From positions 186,001 through 250,000 of the forward strand of contig NHNY01000030.1 in the NCBI GenBank assembly GCA_002786065.1: DNA of 64,000 nt, written 5' to 3'. The notes below the pieces were generated by a model. The model was not told the origin of the DNA and made no database searches. It worked only from the letters and a program-made list of their open reading frames with translations. Origin of the DNA: Microcyclospora pomicola (Eukaryota > Ascomycota > Dothideomycetes > Capnodiales). How positions within the stretch are numbered: position 1 is the stretch's first letter; each line of letters starts with the position of its first letter. Positions 51,987-63,445 of this stretch are shown piece by piece. The translations under genes were made by a program, and so were the position numbers.

Positions 51987-52634
51987 ATGCGTGGATTCGC
52001 CATTGCCGCCGCTGTCTTCGCCGTGGGCGCCCTCGCCTCCCCCACCCTCGTCAAGAAGGACTGCGACAATGTCTGCATGACCTTGGCTGAGGCCGAGGCC
52101 GTCGCTGGCAACTTCAAGACCCTCATCGCCAACTACAGCGATGCTCTCGCCAACGCCACCATGACCGTCGACTTCACCGACTACTCCGCCTCCGTCAACA
52201 CCCTCATCGACAGCGGCTGCCCCAGCGGCGCCGTCCCTCTCGACGCCGCCACCTTCTCGTCGCGCGCCGCCTTCGAGGTCGGCCAGGGAAGCCAGCCTGC
52301 CATCCCGTTCGAGATCCTCAACTTGTGGTACAGCTGCGAGGGCCCCGTCGTCATCCGCTGGCGCTCGGCCCAGAGCCCCGAGATCGTCACCGGTAACATC
52401 ATCATCGAGACCGAGCGCAGCAACGGCAGCAGCACCGAGCCATGGCTCATCAGCAAGGTCTTCTCTGAGTTCAACAGCGGTGGTAAGTCGTGGAATCTGC
52501 GGGTCATGTATCATCGCACGAGCACACGCTAACTTCTCTCTCCAGCATGGCTCGTCAACTTGGGTGTCTTCACCCCAACCTGCAGCAGCAGCAGCAACAG
52601 CACCTCATCGAAGCGCTCTCTTCGCATGTTGTAA
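51987..52634 (+). CDS. Small secreted NTF2/SnoaL-like protein
   Basis: 194 aa, two exons: 51987-52482 and 52546-52634; 63-nt intron (GTAAGT...CTAAC...CCAG), phase 1, joining FNSG to AWLVNLGVF. Signal peptide MRGFAIAAAVFAVGALAS followed by a KK site. The body fits the fungal extracellular NTF2-like family: AEAVAGNFKTLIANYSDALA, the ITDYSxSVNTLI-type FTDYSASVNTLIDSGCP, then FEILNLWYSCEGPVVIRW. A short Ser/Asn-rich tail with KRSLRML follows. Codon use is strongly biased to C-ending codons and the 5' flank is pyrimidine-rich, suggesting high expression. Role unknown; such proteins are common in fungal secretomes. Confidence 0.85.
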
Positions 52635-53422
52635 ATGTCTCGTCCCCCCGCGCAATAATCGACAACTCCAGCACGACGGCATCATCTCTTTCTTCGCATG
52701 ACATGGCACGGTACGGCAGCTCACCTCTTCATCCCCTCATGTCTTTCATGACGGTGTTGGGGCGGCGAGCCCGGTCTTGAACACCCTCTACACCACCTGT
52801 ACATTTCTTACCACTCAAATCTCACGGGTCTTTTCGACAATCTAAAACTCTTGGTTCCGCGGATACATGTCGCTTGTCGCGTCGCATCTTTTCCGAAAGA
52901 TCTTACATCTGGATAGTGGGGATGCGCATGTGAGCAAGACGACGGATCTATGGTCAATCTACTTCGACGGAGGGACATCGGGGGAATGACAATCTTGGGT
53001 AGAAAGAGGCGCTGAACGGGACCACAACATTGTACAGAAACATACTCCCCCAACGCGTTGCTTTTTGACTCTCGCTCTGCTTTCTTCGAGGCCTTTCCTC
53101 CGCTATAAAAGAACCCTTAATGGCTTGTTTCTATTTCTTGCTTCTACTTTTACCGTGACTCGTTTGGCTGTGCATGATTGTCTCTTTCATGCGTAGGTGG
53201 AGTCTTCAAAGCTTGACAGCGTGACCGAGGACGAAAATCCCAACAAGACATACCACGTCCCATCCATCATCGATATCGCCACCCTCAGCCGCTACAGACC
53301 TGCTCCGAGATGATATCCACCCCATGCGTTCTACTATTGCACTTCAGGACTGCACGCATACCCCAACATCAACTTCGAATCCAGCACTACAGTCTGATGC
53401 GGTGTTATTACATGTACTACAC

Positions 53423-53466
53423 CACCTATCTCATCATGAACATGCTGCCACGATAATCGCCTCTCT
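53423..53466 (+). repeat. Direct repeat, copy A
   Basis: About 43 bp ending in ACGATAATCGCCTCTCT; a second copy with a few mismatches lies at 53625-53667, about 200 bp downstream. Confidence 0.7.
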
Positions 53467-53624
53467 AGGTATGTCACCTTACCTAAAGTTCTTTACCTGC
53501 CTACCCTACCACTACAAGCCCCGCGTCCTTACACATCTTCTTGCTCACCTACGGTATCTCTATCTTCCGTCACTACCTGACTTAGTTCTCATCATACTGC
53601 TTCTACGATCACCGCCACCACCAC

Positions 53625-53667
53625 CACCTTATCATCATGAATATACTGCGACGATAATCGCCTCTCT
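53625..53667 (+). repeat. Direct repeat, copy B
   Basis: Second copy of the 53423-53466 segment; the shared 3' part ACGATAATCGCCTCTCT is identical. Confidence 0.7.
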
Positions 53668-54905
53668 GCCTTACCTGACCTGACATCCTCGATTTGCCTG
53701 CTCATCGATGGACGTACTTTACTCTACCTACCTAAGCCACCTACTACAGTACAGTATCCACACTCTTCACACCATGCCCTGACAAGCCTTGCAATCTTCA
53801 CATCCCGCCGCCTAGATTCGTCTGACATCATACCTTGACACGACCGGCATGTAGGCAGCGAGGCCTGCCGCAGATCGCATCAGCAGTCAAGCTCATCACC
53901 TATTCCCAACTGTCTTAGGTACATAGTTAGCTTCTCATGACCATATTACTTCGTTCTCTATCAAACACTCCTATCTCGTCGAGTCGAGTTCTCATGGGAC
54001 TCAGGTGCATGTCGACGCAGTGCGTTATTTACACCATCCCTGACATCTTATCGAAAAGTCCCGATGCAAGATCTGTAGGTAAGGTAAGGTAGGCAGTCAT
54101 ATTCCTTTCCCATTCGTCGATGAGGATGGGAGATATACACGGCATGCACATGTCTGCATTCTCCTCCTTCAGGTACGTCAAGCAGCTAGGTACTCGCTCA
54201 TATTCTAATGAATTTTGTGCTTCTATTAATCTTCGATGCACGAGAGCCCCAATCCCGCTCCACCAGATCGCAACACTCGCCTTCTGATATGATGATTTAT
54301 TCACGAAACACCCATGAGCAACCCTCGCAGGAACACTTGCGGTGCATTGGCCTTGTAGACGTCGACGTAGTGTGAAATTCGCCGTATCTACGCGCCTCTC
54401 CGCCGTCTACAGGATACAGGCACGTCGTCCTCTTCTTCACAATCTACTATGGCAACTCAGCAGTCACGTCTTTGTTTTGGGTTGTAGATAGCTGTTATAG
54501 ATGAGATGGACAGGCTGGGGGGCCTATTAAGATCCGCTGCACACCTCCGCCCTTTGTTGATCGATACAATCCGGTGTTCTCGCAAAGACGGCGGTACATG
54601 TTAGATGTCTTTCGAAGCTTCAAGACCAGGCATGATGCTCAGCTAGGTCAGAAGATAGCAATACCACAGACTCACTCACCCTCGTCTCACGTTTGTGCAT
54701 CGAGTCAGGGAGGCGTGGGACGGAAGCACTGCAATGTACTCTCCTTCACTTCGGGAAGATAAGTACCGAGTCTGCCTCGCCATGTGTAGTCACGTATATG
54801 GGCATCGCTCCGAGATCTCGTTTGTGTTGTCGTGTCATATGGTTCGGCATTTTCTCTGTAGTGCTAAACATTATATTGACGTTGATGTGCAAACCTATCA
54901 TATTC

Positions 54906-54996
54906 GGCTTCATGGTCTAGTGGTATGATTCTTGCTTTGGGTTGCGTCCAGCTACAAAGTTGCAAGAGGCCCCGCGTTCGAGTCGCGGTGGAGCCC
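54906..54996 (+). tRNA. tRNA-Pro (UGG) with a 19-nt intron
   Basis: Acceptor GGCTTCA pairs with TGGAGCC (one G-U), D-arm region TGGTCTAGTGGTATGATTC with A box, anticodon stem CTTGC/GCAAG, loop TTTGGGT with anticodon TGG at 54938-54940, T arm CCGCG-TTCGAGT-CGCGG, discriminator C. An intron of 19 nt (54942-54960) lies at the canonical position after base 37. No CCA is encoded, as usual in eukaryotes. The only RNA polymerase III gene recognised here besides U6. Confidence 0.94.
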
Positions 54997-56293
54997 GTTT
55001 ATTTTCGCCCGTTTATTTTGCCCGTTTACGGCATCTCTTTTTGACTATGGATCACTCTGGTCCATGGAAACTGTTTTGATACATGGTCGGATATGCTGGC
55101 TCTGTTTCCCATCGATGTCGTGGGCAGTTGCCAGCGTGCGCGGAGATTAAGAAGGTGCTGCGTTGCTGGAGCTTAGGGTTAAGGTGTCCGCCATCCGATA
55201 CAGTCCCGGACAGAAGCACATCTCATCGCCAATCACTCTCCTACCTGAGGTACGTAGCATTTCAGTGATCATGTTTCTCGGCATGAGTGGGAATTGAATC
55301 TGGGACGTGACGGTCATGATATAGTATCTCGATGTCGAAACTTCCCAACTACCTAGATCTTTGAGTCTCTCAATTGAATACTTCCATTGATACATTCTCC
55401 AACTTGTAGAAACGGGAAACTGGTGTCACCACGGTACATACATGTACCTATTCTACCTACACTACATACCTTATGTTACATACACGTCTTACTCGATGGT
55501 CCAGACGTCGACATGCTGACAGCGAGACATCCGCGCTGGCTTCTTGCGAGGTAGATAGATGATGCAAGATCAAATGCAAGCCATGTTGATCCTCCACCTC
55601 CGAGCAGGAAGTCAACCCTACCTGCTCACTTTGGCACGTATTCCAACGACCCGATCGTGGTGCGAAAGGATGGCGTTCAGTGGTCAGCAAGAGATGCGAT
55701 CGAAACGATGTCTGCCACTTTTATCGTCATTCAGTTGTGACATGCTAGGTACTTGACGTGTTCGAGACTATCATAACGATATGCAAGGTCTTGATTGCTC
55801 GATAGCACGATCGCCCTAGGCGTAAGGAGCGGGCATACTCCAATGTCATGTTAATTGCACACGCCGCGAAACTCCCACGTCGACACCTTCAGAAACATTC
55901 ATTGGGAACTCGTGGTGATGATGTGTTCTTCTTATGTTACGTGGATGAAGTCGATGTAGGGATTGTCAGGTAGATCCACCAAGCGTAAGGTAGGTATGTA
56001 GCAATTCTAGGATGACAGTATGGACATGGCAATCGCACAAGTCATAGATCTTTCACCGCCTACAGTTTCGAAATTCCAGTGAGAGCGGACACCGACAACA
56101 CCACCAAATGGGGTCAAAGACAAACACGGAAACCACGGAAATCGAACTGTTCAATGAATTTTGTGCGCAGGTCCCACTACTACAAACACCCAATACCCAG
56201 CGATACTGGCCGATCGCTTTGCCTCATGGCTAAAAAGAAGACTTGCATTGATGGCGTCTCAGCATCGACACTGCCTATACAATCGACATCCCG
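54997..56293. other. 1.3-kb gene-poor stretch
   Basis: Continuation of the gene-poor region between the tRNA and the RTS1 3' end. TACCTACC/AGGTAGGT motifs recur near 55446-55470, 55552, 55610 and 55970-55995. No gene seen. Confidence 0.5.
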
Positions 56294-59139
56294 TCATTTC
56301 TCATCACGTCCACCCTGTCGAGGACCGCTGGTAGCTGCCACCGAAGATGACGACGAAGAAGACTTGGAAGCTTTGTGACCACCAATAACAACAGGACGAT
56401 GATGCTTGCTGGCGCTGGTGCTGCGAGAACGAGAATGGACGACGTGCTGCACAGGACCCTTGTGCGGTTTGCTGGTAGATTCCGTAGCTGGTCCAGCCGT
56501 GGGTGGAAGAGAAGCTGGGGTGCGTTTCTAGGGTGGCGCGGTCAGTACTTAAACACCGTGGATGCAATGTACGACAGCAACAGGCTATGTGAAGGCAGCG
56601 TCATGGCACGCCCAACAGGATCGAGGCGATTGAAAGTCGACGAGAGGAAAATCTTTCGATGTGGATTGAGTAATTTATGCTCGCAATATATAAACCCGGC
56701 GGCGGTTCCAGGAACAGGCTTAAGAAGACAGACGAGAGGCAGGCGGCGCAGGTCAGAGATGTTGTTCGAGGTCCAGCCACTTTTGATCACGGGAGGCAAA
56801 CTCGCACACTGGCTGTTAACGTACCGAGTTGCTAAGCCTGTCGTAGTCCTGCGGTCTCCGATCGTCTTGTAATCGCAAACGCTCCATGCGTTGCTGACTT
56901 TCTTGAGATAATGGGTCGCCTTCATCCACTCGCAGTGGTGATTTGAGGGTCGAACCTGTCTGTCCGTAGATCGCTGATCCTGGAGGTCGAACAGCTGGGG
57001 CATGTCCGTTTTGCTGCTTCATCGACTCTGCCAATGCTGTCAAGCGATCCCACTTCGCCTGGCGATTTGCTTTGACTGCATCGGCATTGTTCTGCGTTTC
57101 GGTGTATTCGTGGGAGCACTCGTCGAAGAGTCCTGGGTTGACTTCCATGAAGAGCTTCATGGCGTTGTATACCATGCCGTGAATTGTCCTAGTCGCGGGT
57201 TAGCTGGAGAGACGCGTAGGTGAATGTGGTGACAAACCTGTTCCAGTGGCCCTTTGAGTTTTCATATAATGGCGCAAACATGATGGGCAGGATGACTTCA
57301 ACGTTATCACTGACAAGGTTGCAGAAGTACTCATTGTTCCAGAAGTAGAGTGCACGCTCCGCGACCTGGGATACGTTAGTTCCACCCCTGACCAGATACA
57401 GTACCAAACTTACTTGAAAATGCGGACTTGCAACACTCTTCGCCAGCTGGTTGAAAAGCGGTTCCTGGACCTTGGCGAACTCGGCCGGGTCCATGACCTC
57501 GAAAATATCCTCGACCTCGTTCAGAAACATGACTTCCTTGGTGCTGTTCACCTTTGGCCAGTACCGCAGCAGACCCAGGACCACCTCCTCGGTCAAAGCA
57601 GCGTCCTTCTCCAAAAACTGAACAATGCAATACGCTAATTGCGGGTGGTACATGCTCAAGCTCTTGACCTTGTGCATCGGGATCAGCACACGCGTCAGGA
57701 ACAGTTTGTGCTCTTCTTTCAGAGGCAATGCAAAGCCATTGATAATTGACCCCAGTATCTCCAATAGCTCCGCAATCCCGTTGAAGCGCTCTGTCTCGTA
57801 TATGAACTGGAAAAAGACGTTGTTGATGCTGCGTCTGATGTATGACCGGAGGTTGAGGAATTTGCCATATATCCGATGTAGGGTGGTCTTCAGAAAGTCG
57901 CGCTCGCGTGGATCCTCGGAATCGAAGAGCTCGAGTAGCTGCAATACAAAGCCGTGATCGATGTACTGCTTCGCATAGTTTGTGTTGAAGTCCTGACTTT
58001 CTATGAAACGCAAGAAGAACTCGTAGACGACCTGGATATGTGGCCAGGCTACCTCCAGCACCGGCTCGTCCTCTTCGGGGTCGAACGCTTCGCCCTGGGG
58101 ATTCATCGGGGGAGGTATAGGTCGGAACAAGTTCTTTGCGAACATCTCCACAACTCGCGGATACATGGGTTCCGAGATGACCTGGCGGTTCTGTGCGACA
58201 TAGTCCAACAGCTCATGCAGCGCCAGACGCTTGATCTCCTTGCTCTTCATATCACCCGAGGCATCGTTAAAGTCAAAGATGATATTGCACTGGTCGAGTT
58301 TCTGCATGAACAGCTCTTGACGGCGGTTGGGAGGTACTTCATGGAAACCAGGAAGCTTTTCGAGTTCGCGCTGTCGCTGATCGGAAATATCAAAGCGCGA
58401 GGAGTGCTGGCGTTTCGGGGTTCTGATGCCTTCTGGCACAACATCCTTGGGTGTAGCCTGTAGTCGATCGAACAGCAAGCTCTTTTGGCCTGCCTTGGGA
58501 GGCGCGAGATCGTGGGGCATCGTTTCTGCCGCGCCTGGTGGGGGAACGTGCTGGTACGAACTCAGTGAACCGGAAACAAAGTCAGGATGTCCGGACTCAG
58601 AACTCACTGGGGCACTAGGGGAGATGACAACACTCGGTGCCATGGGCTGCCCATGTCTTCCGGGAGTGGTGGATCCACCTTGATTCGATCCGCTGTTGTT
58701 CAAGCCGGGTGAAGGTTGGTTCTGTGCAAAGGAGCCCTGGTTGGGACCAAAAGTCTGACCAGCTTGACCTGCGCCGGGCATTGGTGCACCCGCGCCTACC
58801 TGCGTCGGACCTTCGGGTCCTGGAAGAGGCTTGTTTCGCCCATCTACAAGATTCGAAGTTGACGAAGTCGGTGTGGCCGCGGCTGAGCCACCAGGTGACT
58901 GGGTTGTGCCGTTGTGGGGTGAGGCTGTGCCGGATGACGGATCTTTCTTCTTGCCCAACTTGTTACCTTCTCGATCGCGATCTTTAGCTCGTGAGAGCTG
59001 TTCGTGCTGTGGATCAGAATGAGTGCACTGCATGTGAGCACGTTCGAGTAATTTGACTTACGACGCGCTGCCTGAAACCCTGGATGGCAATGTTAGTTGA
59101 CGTGTTTGGCAAGACGCGCATCTCTGTCCTTACCTTCAT
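56294..59139 (-). CDS. RTS1: PP2A regulatory subunit B' (B56, Rts1)
   Basis: B56 HEAT-repeat subunit that targets protein phosphatase 2A; yeast Rts1 acts at kinetochores, the septum and in stress. Proposed six exons: 59134-59139 (ATG AAG only), 59062-59079 (GFRQRV), 57414-59006, 57238-57365, 56825-57188 and 56294-56527; 780 aa. The start MKGFRQRV matches the family. Order: Gly/Pro/Ser-rich N-terminus (to about 220), then B56 core from [20 protein letters not shown] through [34 protein letters not shown]-type [20 protein letters not shown] to [16 protein letters not shown] and [20 protein letters not shown]. Intron 57366-57413 (48 nt) has no stop in frame. The last intron (297 nt, GTACGT, TACTGAC, CCTAG) is less certain; without it the protein ends at 56816 (705 aa). 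Confidence 0.88.
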
Positions 59140-59861
59140 GATTGATGTGTTCTCGCTCCCGGAGTGTTGTTCCGTATGTTATGGGGTGGATGCACTGCAG
59201 CTCGAGTCTCCCTCGCCGTGCAGCGCGGTCGCAGGGGCGCACAACGACAACACTTCACTGCTTGCACGACACTGCTCCAGTCGGTGGACGTGGGATCGTT
59301 GGTAATTCGAGAGTATGCTCAGTGCGCCATCAGAATGCCAGCAATTGACAGATTGGAGGTATGAGAGGGGAGATGAGGTCAGGATGGATGGTCAGGGCTC
59401 GCTGGAACTGGCGCAAGCTCGGGACGGCGCTGTCGCCGCTCGTGGGCGGTTCGGGAGTGGGTCGAGGACAGCGGGAGGAGTCGACTGCGCGCGAGTCGAC
59501 GGAAGAGAGCACAGGGTGTGGAGGACGCTGCTGTGACGGCGGAGTAGAGGGAGTTGGCGGAGGGCCGAATCGTGCGGTGGTGCAGTGTGGTGGAGGTGGA
59601 TTTGGGGTCGGGCGATGTGAGCAGCAGCCACGGGTGTGAGGTCTGTGCCCCCGCTTCGACCTCATCGTGTCTTGAATTGGCGGCTGAACGTGGGTCGGCG
59701 ACTACATCTATCAAGTCCGGGAAGTACTTCTACCACCTACATCATCACTGTGAATAGCACCGTCCTCTTTGTCCCCATTCCTCGTCTTCGGCTGGTCGAG
59801 TTTCTGGCAACATGAAGCATACAGCGGTATCTGCACAAGCTTCGACTGCAAGTTCTGATGC
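59140..59861. promoter_or_regulatory. Divergent promoter RTS1 / TFIIIC subunit, with a uORF
   Basis: 722 bp between divergent starts. On the plus strand a 17-codon uORF (59811-59864, MKHTAVSAQASTASSDA) ends in TGA that overlaps the ATG at 59862 as ATGA. Larger frames on both strands at 59330-59714 look like chance frames in G/C-rich sequence. Confidence 0.45.
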
Positions 59862-61674
59862 ATGAACCCTGTTGACCACATTCCCACGGCAATCAGTCGT
59901 GTGCAAGATATGGCCAAAATAACTGGTACTCGAGCTACCCCTGTCTATGAGATCCCGTCAGAGCGAGTTGTAAGCATCGAGCATCCATGCATAGTGAATA
60001 ACTTCACCATCGGCCTCAAGTCTCTAGGAGGCGAGGCGCAGCTTGCAAGTGTAAGTATGAGTTGGTCTGGTCTTTCTCAATCTCGCCCCCTATCCTCCGA
60101 TCATATCGTCCTTTGGTTCTCATACATCTCCTCAGGTATTGGATCATCGGGTAGGAGACAGTCTCATCAAACTTGATGGCAAGACCAAGGTCCTTCCGGA
60201 GCCAGTCGCCGGCCTGTCTCTACGTCCTAACGATGTGCTGGCGAAGAAGATCCCTTCAGCTGGCATAGAGACCCGCGATGTGCTTGTCCGAGTCACAGTA
60301 CCGTTACGTACAGGGCGCAAGCGAAAGCGAGGATCTGGCGAGCCATTCACAGGTTCATCGCCACCGTCACGACGTAGCGACAGTATCACGGCACCTGAGC
60401 TTCTCTCGAGACTCCGAGACAGTTGCAATGAGTACATCATCGAGCCGATCAGCCACGTTCCGGAAGTTCATCGTTTCCGCAATCCTCCAGATCTGCAGCT
60501 TCGCGAGAGCGAGTTGCCTATGATGCAGAACATCCGTTCTCACCTCCTTCAAACCTCCTATTCTCGGCTGAGGGACTGGCGTGTTGATATATCGCCTGGA
60601 AACAACGGCCTCACTGAGTTTCCTGCCGCACCAAACCTTGCCTCATATGATAAATTCTACCGCTATGATTACGAACAGGCCTCGGGTATTCGGAGCTTCC
60701 TTACAGAAGATGGCCAGCTCGTATCACAGCAACGTTTCCCCACCACCCGAAAAGCCGTCGTTCCTATCGCGCTCGATGCTCCGACACCTCAAGGTCCTCC
60801 ACCAGATCTGATTCTCAAGGACTTTGGCGATGCCGTCCCAAGAGCCATCGAAAGGTTCATGGCGCTCATGAACACCCGCCCGCTGGTGTCTCGCCGCCTT
60901 CTTCTCAATGTCTTCCCTGACATCACCGAAACCATCCAGAAGGACGCCATTCAGTGGTGTGGCTATTCCTTCGAGGCCGGGCCATTTGCCCATCTCATCA
61001 TCCGCTACGGCGTTGACCCTCGCAGTGACCCTAAATACCGCTTCTACCAGTCGCTAACGTTCAAGGTAGAAGAAGCCTGGCTCGCTGTCGGCGCCGCCGC
61101 GCGTGCCGTGCGTCGCAGCAAAGGCGAGCCGAGCGAGGACCACATCTTCGACGGCCACCGCCTCGACGCCACCGGCCGCACCTGGCAAGTCTGCGACGTG
61201 ACCGACCCGCTGCTGCAGAACATTCTCGCCACCGCCCCGCACAACGACACCTGCAACATCCACCAGTGGGGCTTCTACCACTCCAAGACCCTGTGCGTCG
61301 TGCGCGGCATCATGCGCGACAAGATGCGCCTGCTCTTCACCGGCGAGCGCGTGCCCGAGGAGGACTACGTGCGGCTCCTCGAGCTGACGAACCTCTGCGA
61401 GGTCGACGCCCTCACCCGCCTGAGCGTCGACGAGGCCGAGAAGCGCGGCATCAACGACCACATCCGCAAGCTCCGCGCCGACATCAACAGCCACACGCGT
61501 ACGAAGCTGCATACGTCGCGGCAGGAGGCAGAGTATATAAGGGAGATGACGGTGGACGTGGATGCTGGTGGTGCAGGTGCAACGGGGTTGAGACGAGACG
61601 AAGCTGTACCAAGAGGAGAGGTGCGCGGTGAAGATAATGGTGGAGGAGGTGGTACGCAGCACGACAATGCTTGA
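59862..61674 (+). CDS. TFC1: TFIIIC subunit 5 (Tau95/Sfc1-like)
   Basis: 575 aa, two exons: 59862-60050 and 60136-61674; 85-nt intron (GTAAGT...TCAG), phase 0, joining GGEAQLAS to VLDHRVGDSL. Subunit of the tauA half of TFIIIC, which contacts the A box of tRNA genes. Visible: YEIPSERVVSIEHPCIVNNF and IGLKSLGG (TFIIIC_sub5 start), PNDVLAKKIPSAGIETRDVLV with a basic GRKRKRG, a central linker, then the winged-helix region ALMNTRPLVSRRLLLNVF, AIQWCGYSFEAGPFAHLIIRYGVDPRSDPKYRFYQ and a C-terminal acidic Gly/Glu-rich tail. The start could also be ATG 59910 (MAKITGTRATP), which sits closer to family starts. Confidence 0.88.
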
Positions 61675-62309
61675 TATATCTTTTATCCTTGTAAAATGAA
61701 AGCTATGGTGCATTCGGCAGTCCTTATACGCGGCTTTCATTGTCCTCTGCCCCCACGGACCTTCTCTACTGGCTGCTCAAATGAGGTACGAACAACACAT
61801 GCTACGGAACATCCGGCACGGACACGATACCGATACAAGCTGGGGATTGTACATTGTGTGTGAAGTGTTACATGTGTGAATACAGCGCAGCAAACAGGGC
61901 TGTGCAGAATGAGGCAGAACTGCAGCGGCCATCCACTGTCCCCCACCACCACCACTACTGTGTTGCTACGGTATTACTTTTTGTGTCATCGTCCTTCGTC
62001 CCAAGCTATGCCCAAAATGCGATGCGCACCTCTTGAGTTTCCCCCTTTCTTCCTACCTAGCGTATGCATCCACCCCGATCATGCAATATACCACTTCTCC
62101 CGATCTGTCGAAACAGATGTCATGGCTTCGCGACTGTCTCATACAAAGCTGCCAGGAAGCTTGTACGATGACATCCTCCGATCCACGATCTCTTCTCTGC
62201 TACGCGCCGCTTGCAGCGCCGACTTGCCCGCTGCTTCCAGCAACATCCACTGCTGGCGCAGGTGCTCGTCGCTGGTCGCGCGCTCAAACGCCTTCAGATC
62301 GCGCGGCTC
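61675..62309. other. Intergenic between convergent genes
   Basis: 635 bp between the TFIIIC subunit and the elongase; no gene or RNA seen. Confidence 0.55.
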
Positions 62310-63445
62310 CTATGCCTTCCTGCTTCGGGTCGACCGCTGAGAGGTGGAGGTACCAGAGATGTCCTTACCGGAGCTGGTGGCCACTCCGCTCGGCGCGAGG
62401 CTGGAAGGACCGCCTGACAATCGGCGACGGATCTGCGGAACGTCCGGGACTTGCTCGTCCTTCATCTCGACAAGAGCGGAGACGGCGCGGCCACGCGTCT
62501 TCTTGGTCGGCTTGTTGTAGGTCGAGATGTAGAAGCCGATGAACAGGACCAGGTAGCTAGAGAGGATGGCCATGCCGGCGATGGCCGCGAACTCCTCGCC
62601 CGCACACATTCCAGCACTTGGGAGCCAGGGGAAGTAGCTGGCGGAGAAGTAGGTGTAGGACGCAAAGTAGACGAATCCGAGATCGATGATGAATTGGGTG
62701 ATCTGCAACACGGTGATGTATTTCTTCCACCAGATGCGAATGCCTCGTGCGGATTGGAAGTAGTACCAGTACATGACGACGTGTACGGTCAAGTTCAACG
62801 TGATGGGTACCCAGGAGACGGCTGTGAGTCCAATGAGCTGAGTGAAGCAGAGAAGTGCGGTGGCTCCGTGGTGGTAGGTGTGGAGGAAGGTGAGCGGCTT
62901 CTTCTTGAGGAAGAGAAAGCACGTATCGAGGAGTTCAAGGTACTTGGTCAGGTAGTTGAGCTGGATAAGCGCAATGCATGTCAGCGCAGGTACTTGAGAT
63001 TATCACGCTGATCAATGGAGGTAGAGAGAAGACATACGTAGTACAGCACCACCAGCTCGTTCGTCCATCCACCTTCTTTGTGGCAGATCGCATGGAAGAC
63101 ACCATGTCTTGCCAAAGTGGGGATCAATTGCTCGAGAAACAGGAACAGCAAAATGCCACTGATGGCCGTCAGGTAGAAGTTGTGGATCTTGAAGAGACCA
63201 TTCAGCTTGAGAGCCGGTCGGTTCCTCATGACCTCGCGACCACCAAAGATGATGATGTAGTACGTGACCAATGCGATCGACGTCTCGGTCAAGGTGGACA
63301 TGGGGACCTTGCCCGACTCGAAGCGGAAGTCCTCAGCCCTGTAGCCTACGACGGCCTCGAAGGCTTTGGAGAAGATGGGCCATAACGCCAATCCGAATGG
63401 TCGGTCCAGGGTCGGCGCCCCGAATTGAAGCCAGTCCACGGTCAT
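62310..63445 (-). CDS. ELO-family very-long-chain fatty-acid elongase
   Basis: 352 aa, two exons: 63038-63445 and 62310-62960; 77-nt intron (GTATGT...CCAG), phase 0, joining VVLYY to [15 protein letters not shown] multi-pass beta-ketoacyl-CoA synthase of fatty-acid elongation. Visible: several hydrophobic helices, [32 protein letters not shown], the catalytic histidine box [10 protein letters not shown] (HxxHH), [13 protein letters not shown] and [14 protein letters not shown]. The C-terminal tail is basic and Ser-rich (KPTKKTRGR), a possible ER-retention region. Which chain length it prefers (Elo1, 2 or 3 type) cannot be told with confidence. Confidence 0.92.

Larger units (their letters stand above)
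52635..54905. other. 2.3-kb gene-poor stretch rich in TACCT/AGGTA motifs
   Basis: No supported gene. A frame at 53324-53683 contains two copies of a diverged direct repeat. Short TACCTACC / GGTAGGTA motifs recur (for example about 53733 and 54075-54097) and continue into the next stretch. Confidence 0.5.

Noticed and set aside
53324-53683. 119-codon frame with two similar HHEHAATIIASL / HHEYTATIIASL segments
   Set aside because: Explained by a 43-bp direct DNA repeat; no promoter, no motif and His/Tyr/Leu composition of T/C-rich spacer DNA.
59330-59714. Overlapping Pro/Ser/Arg-rich frames on both strands
   Set aside because: Typical of G/C-rich bidirectional promoters; several frames open at once and none has a family motif.
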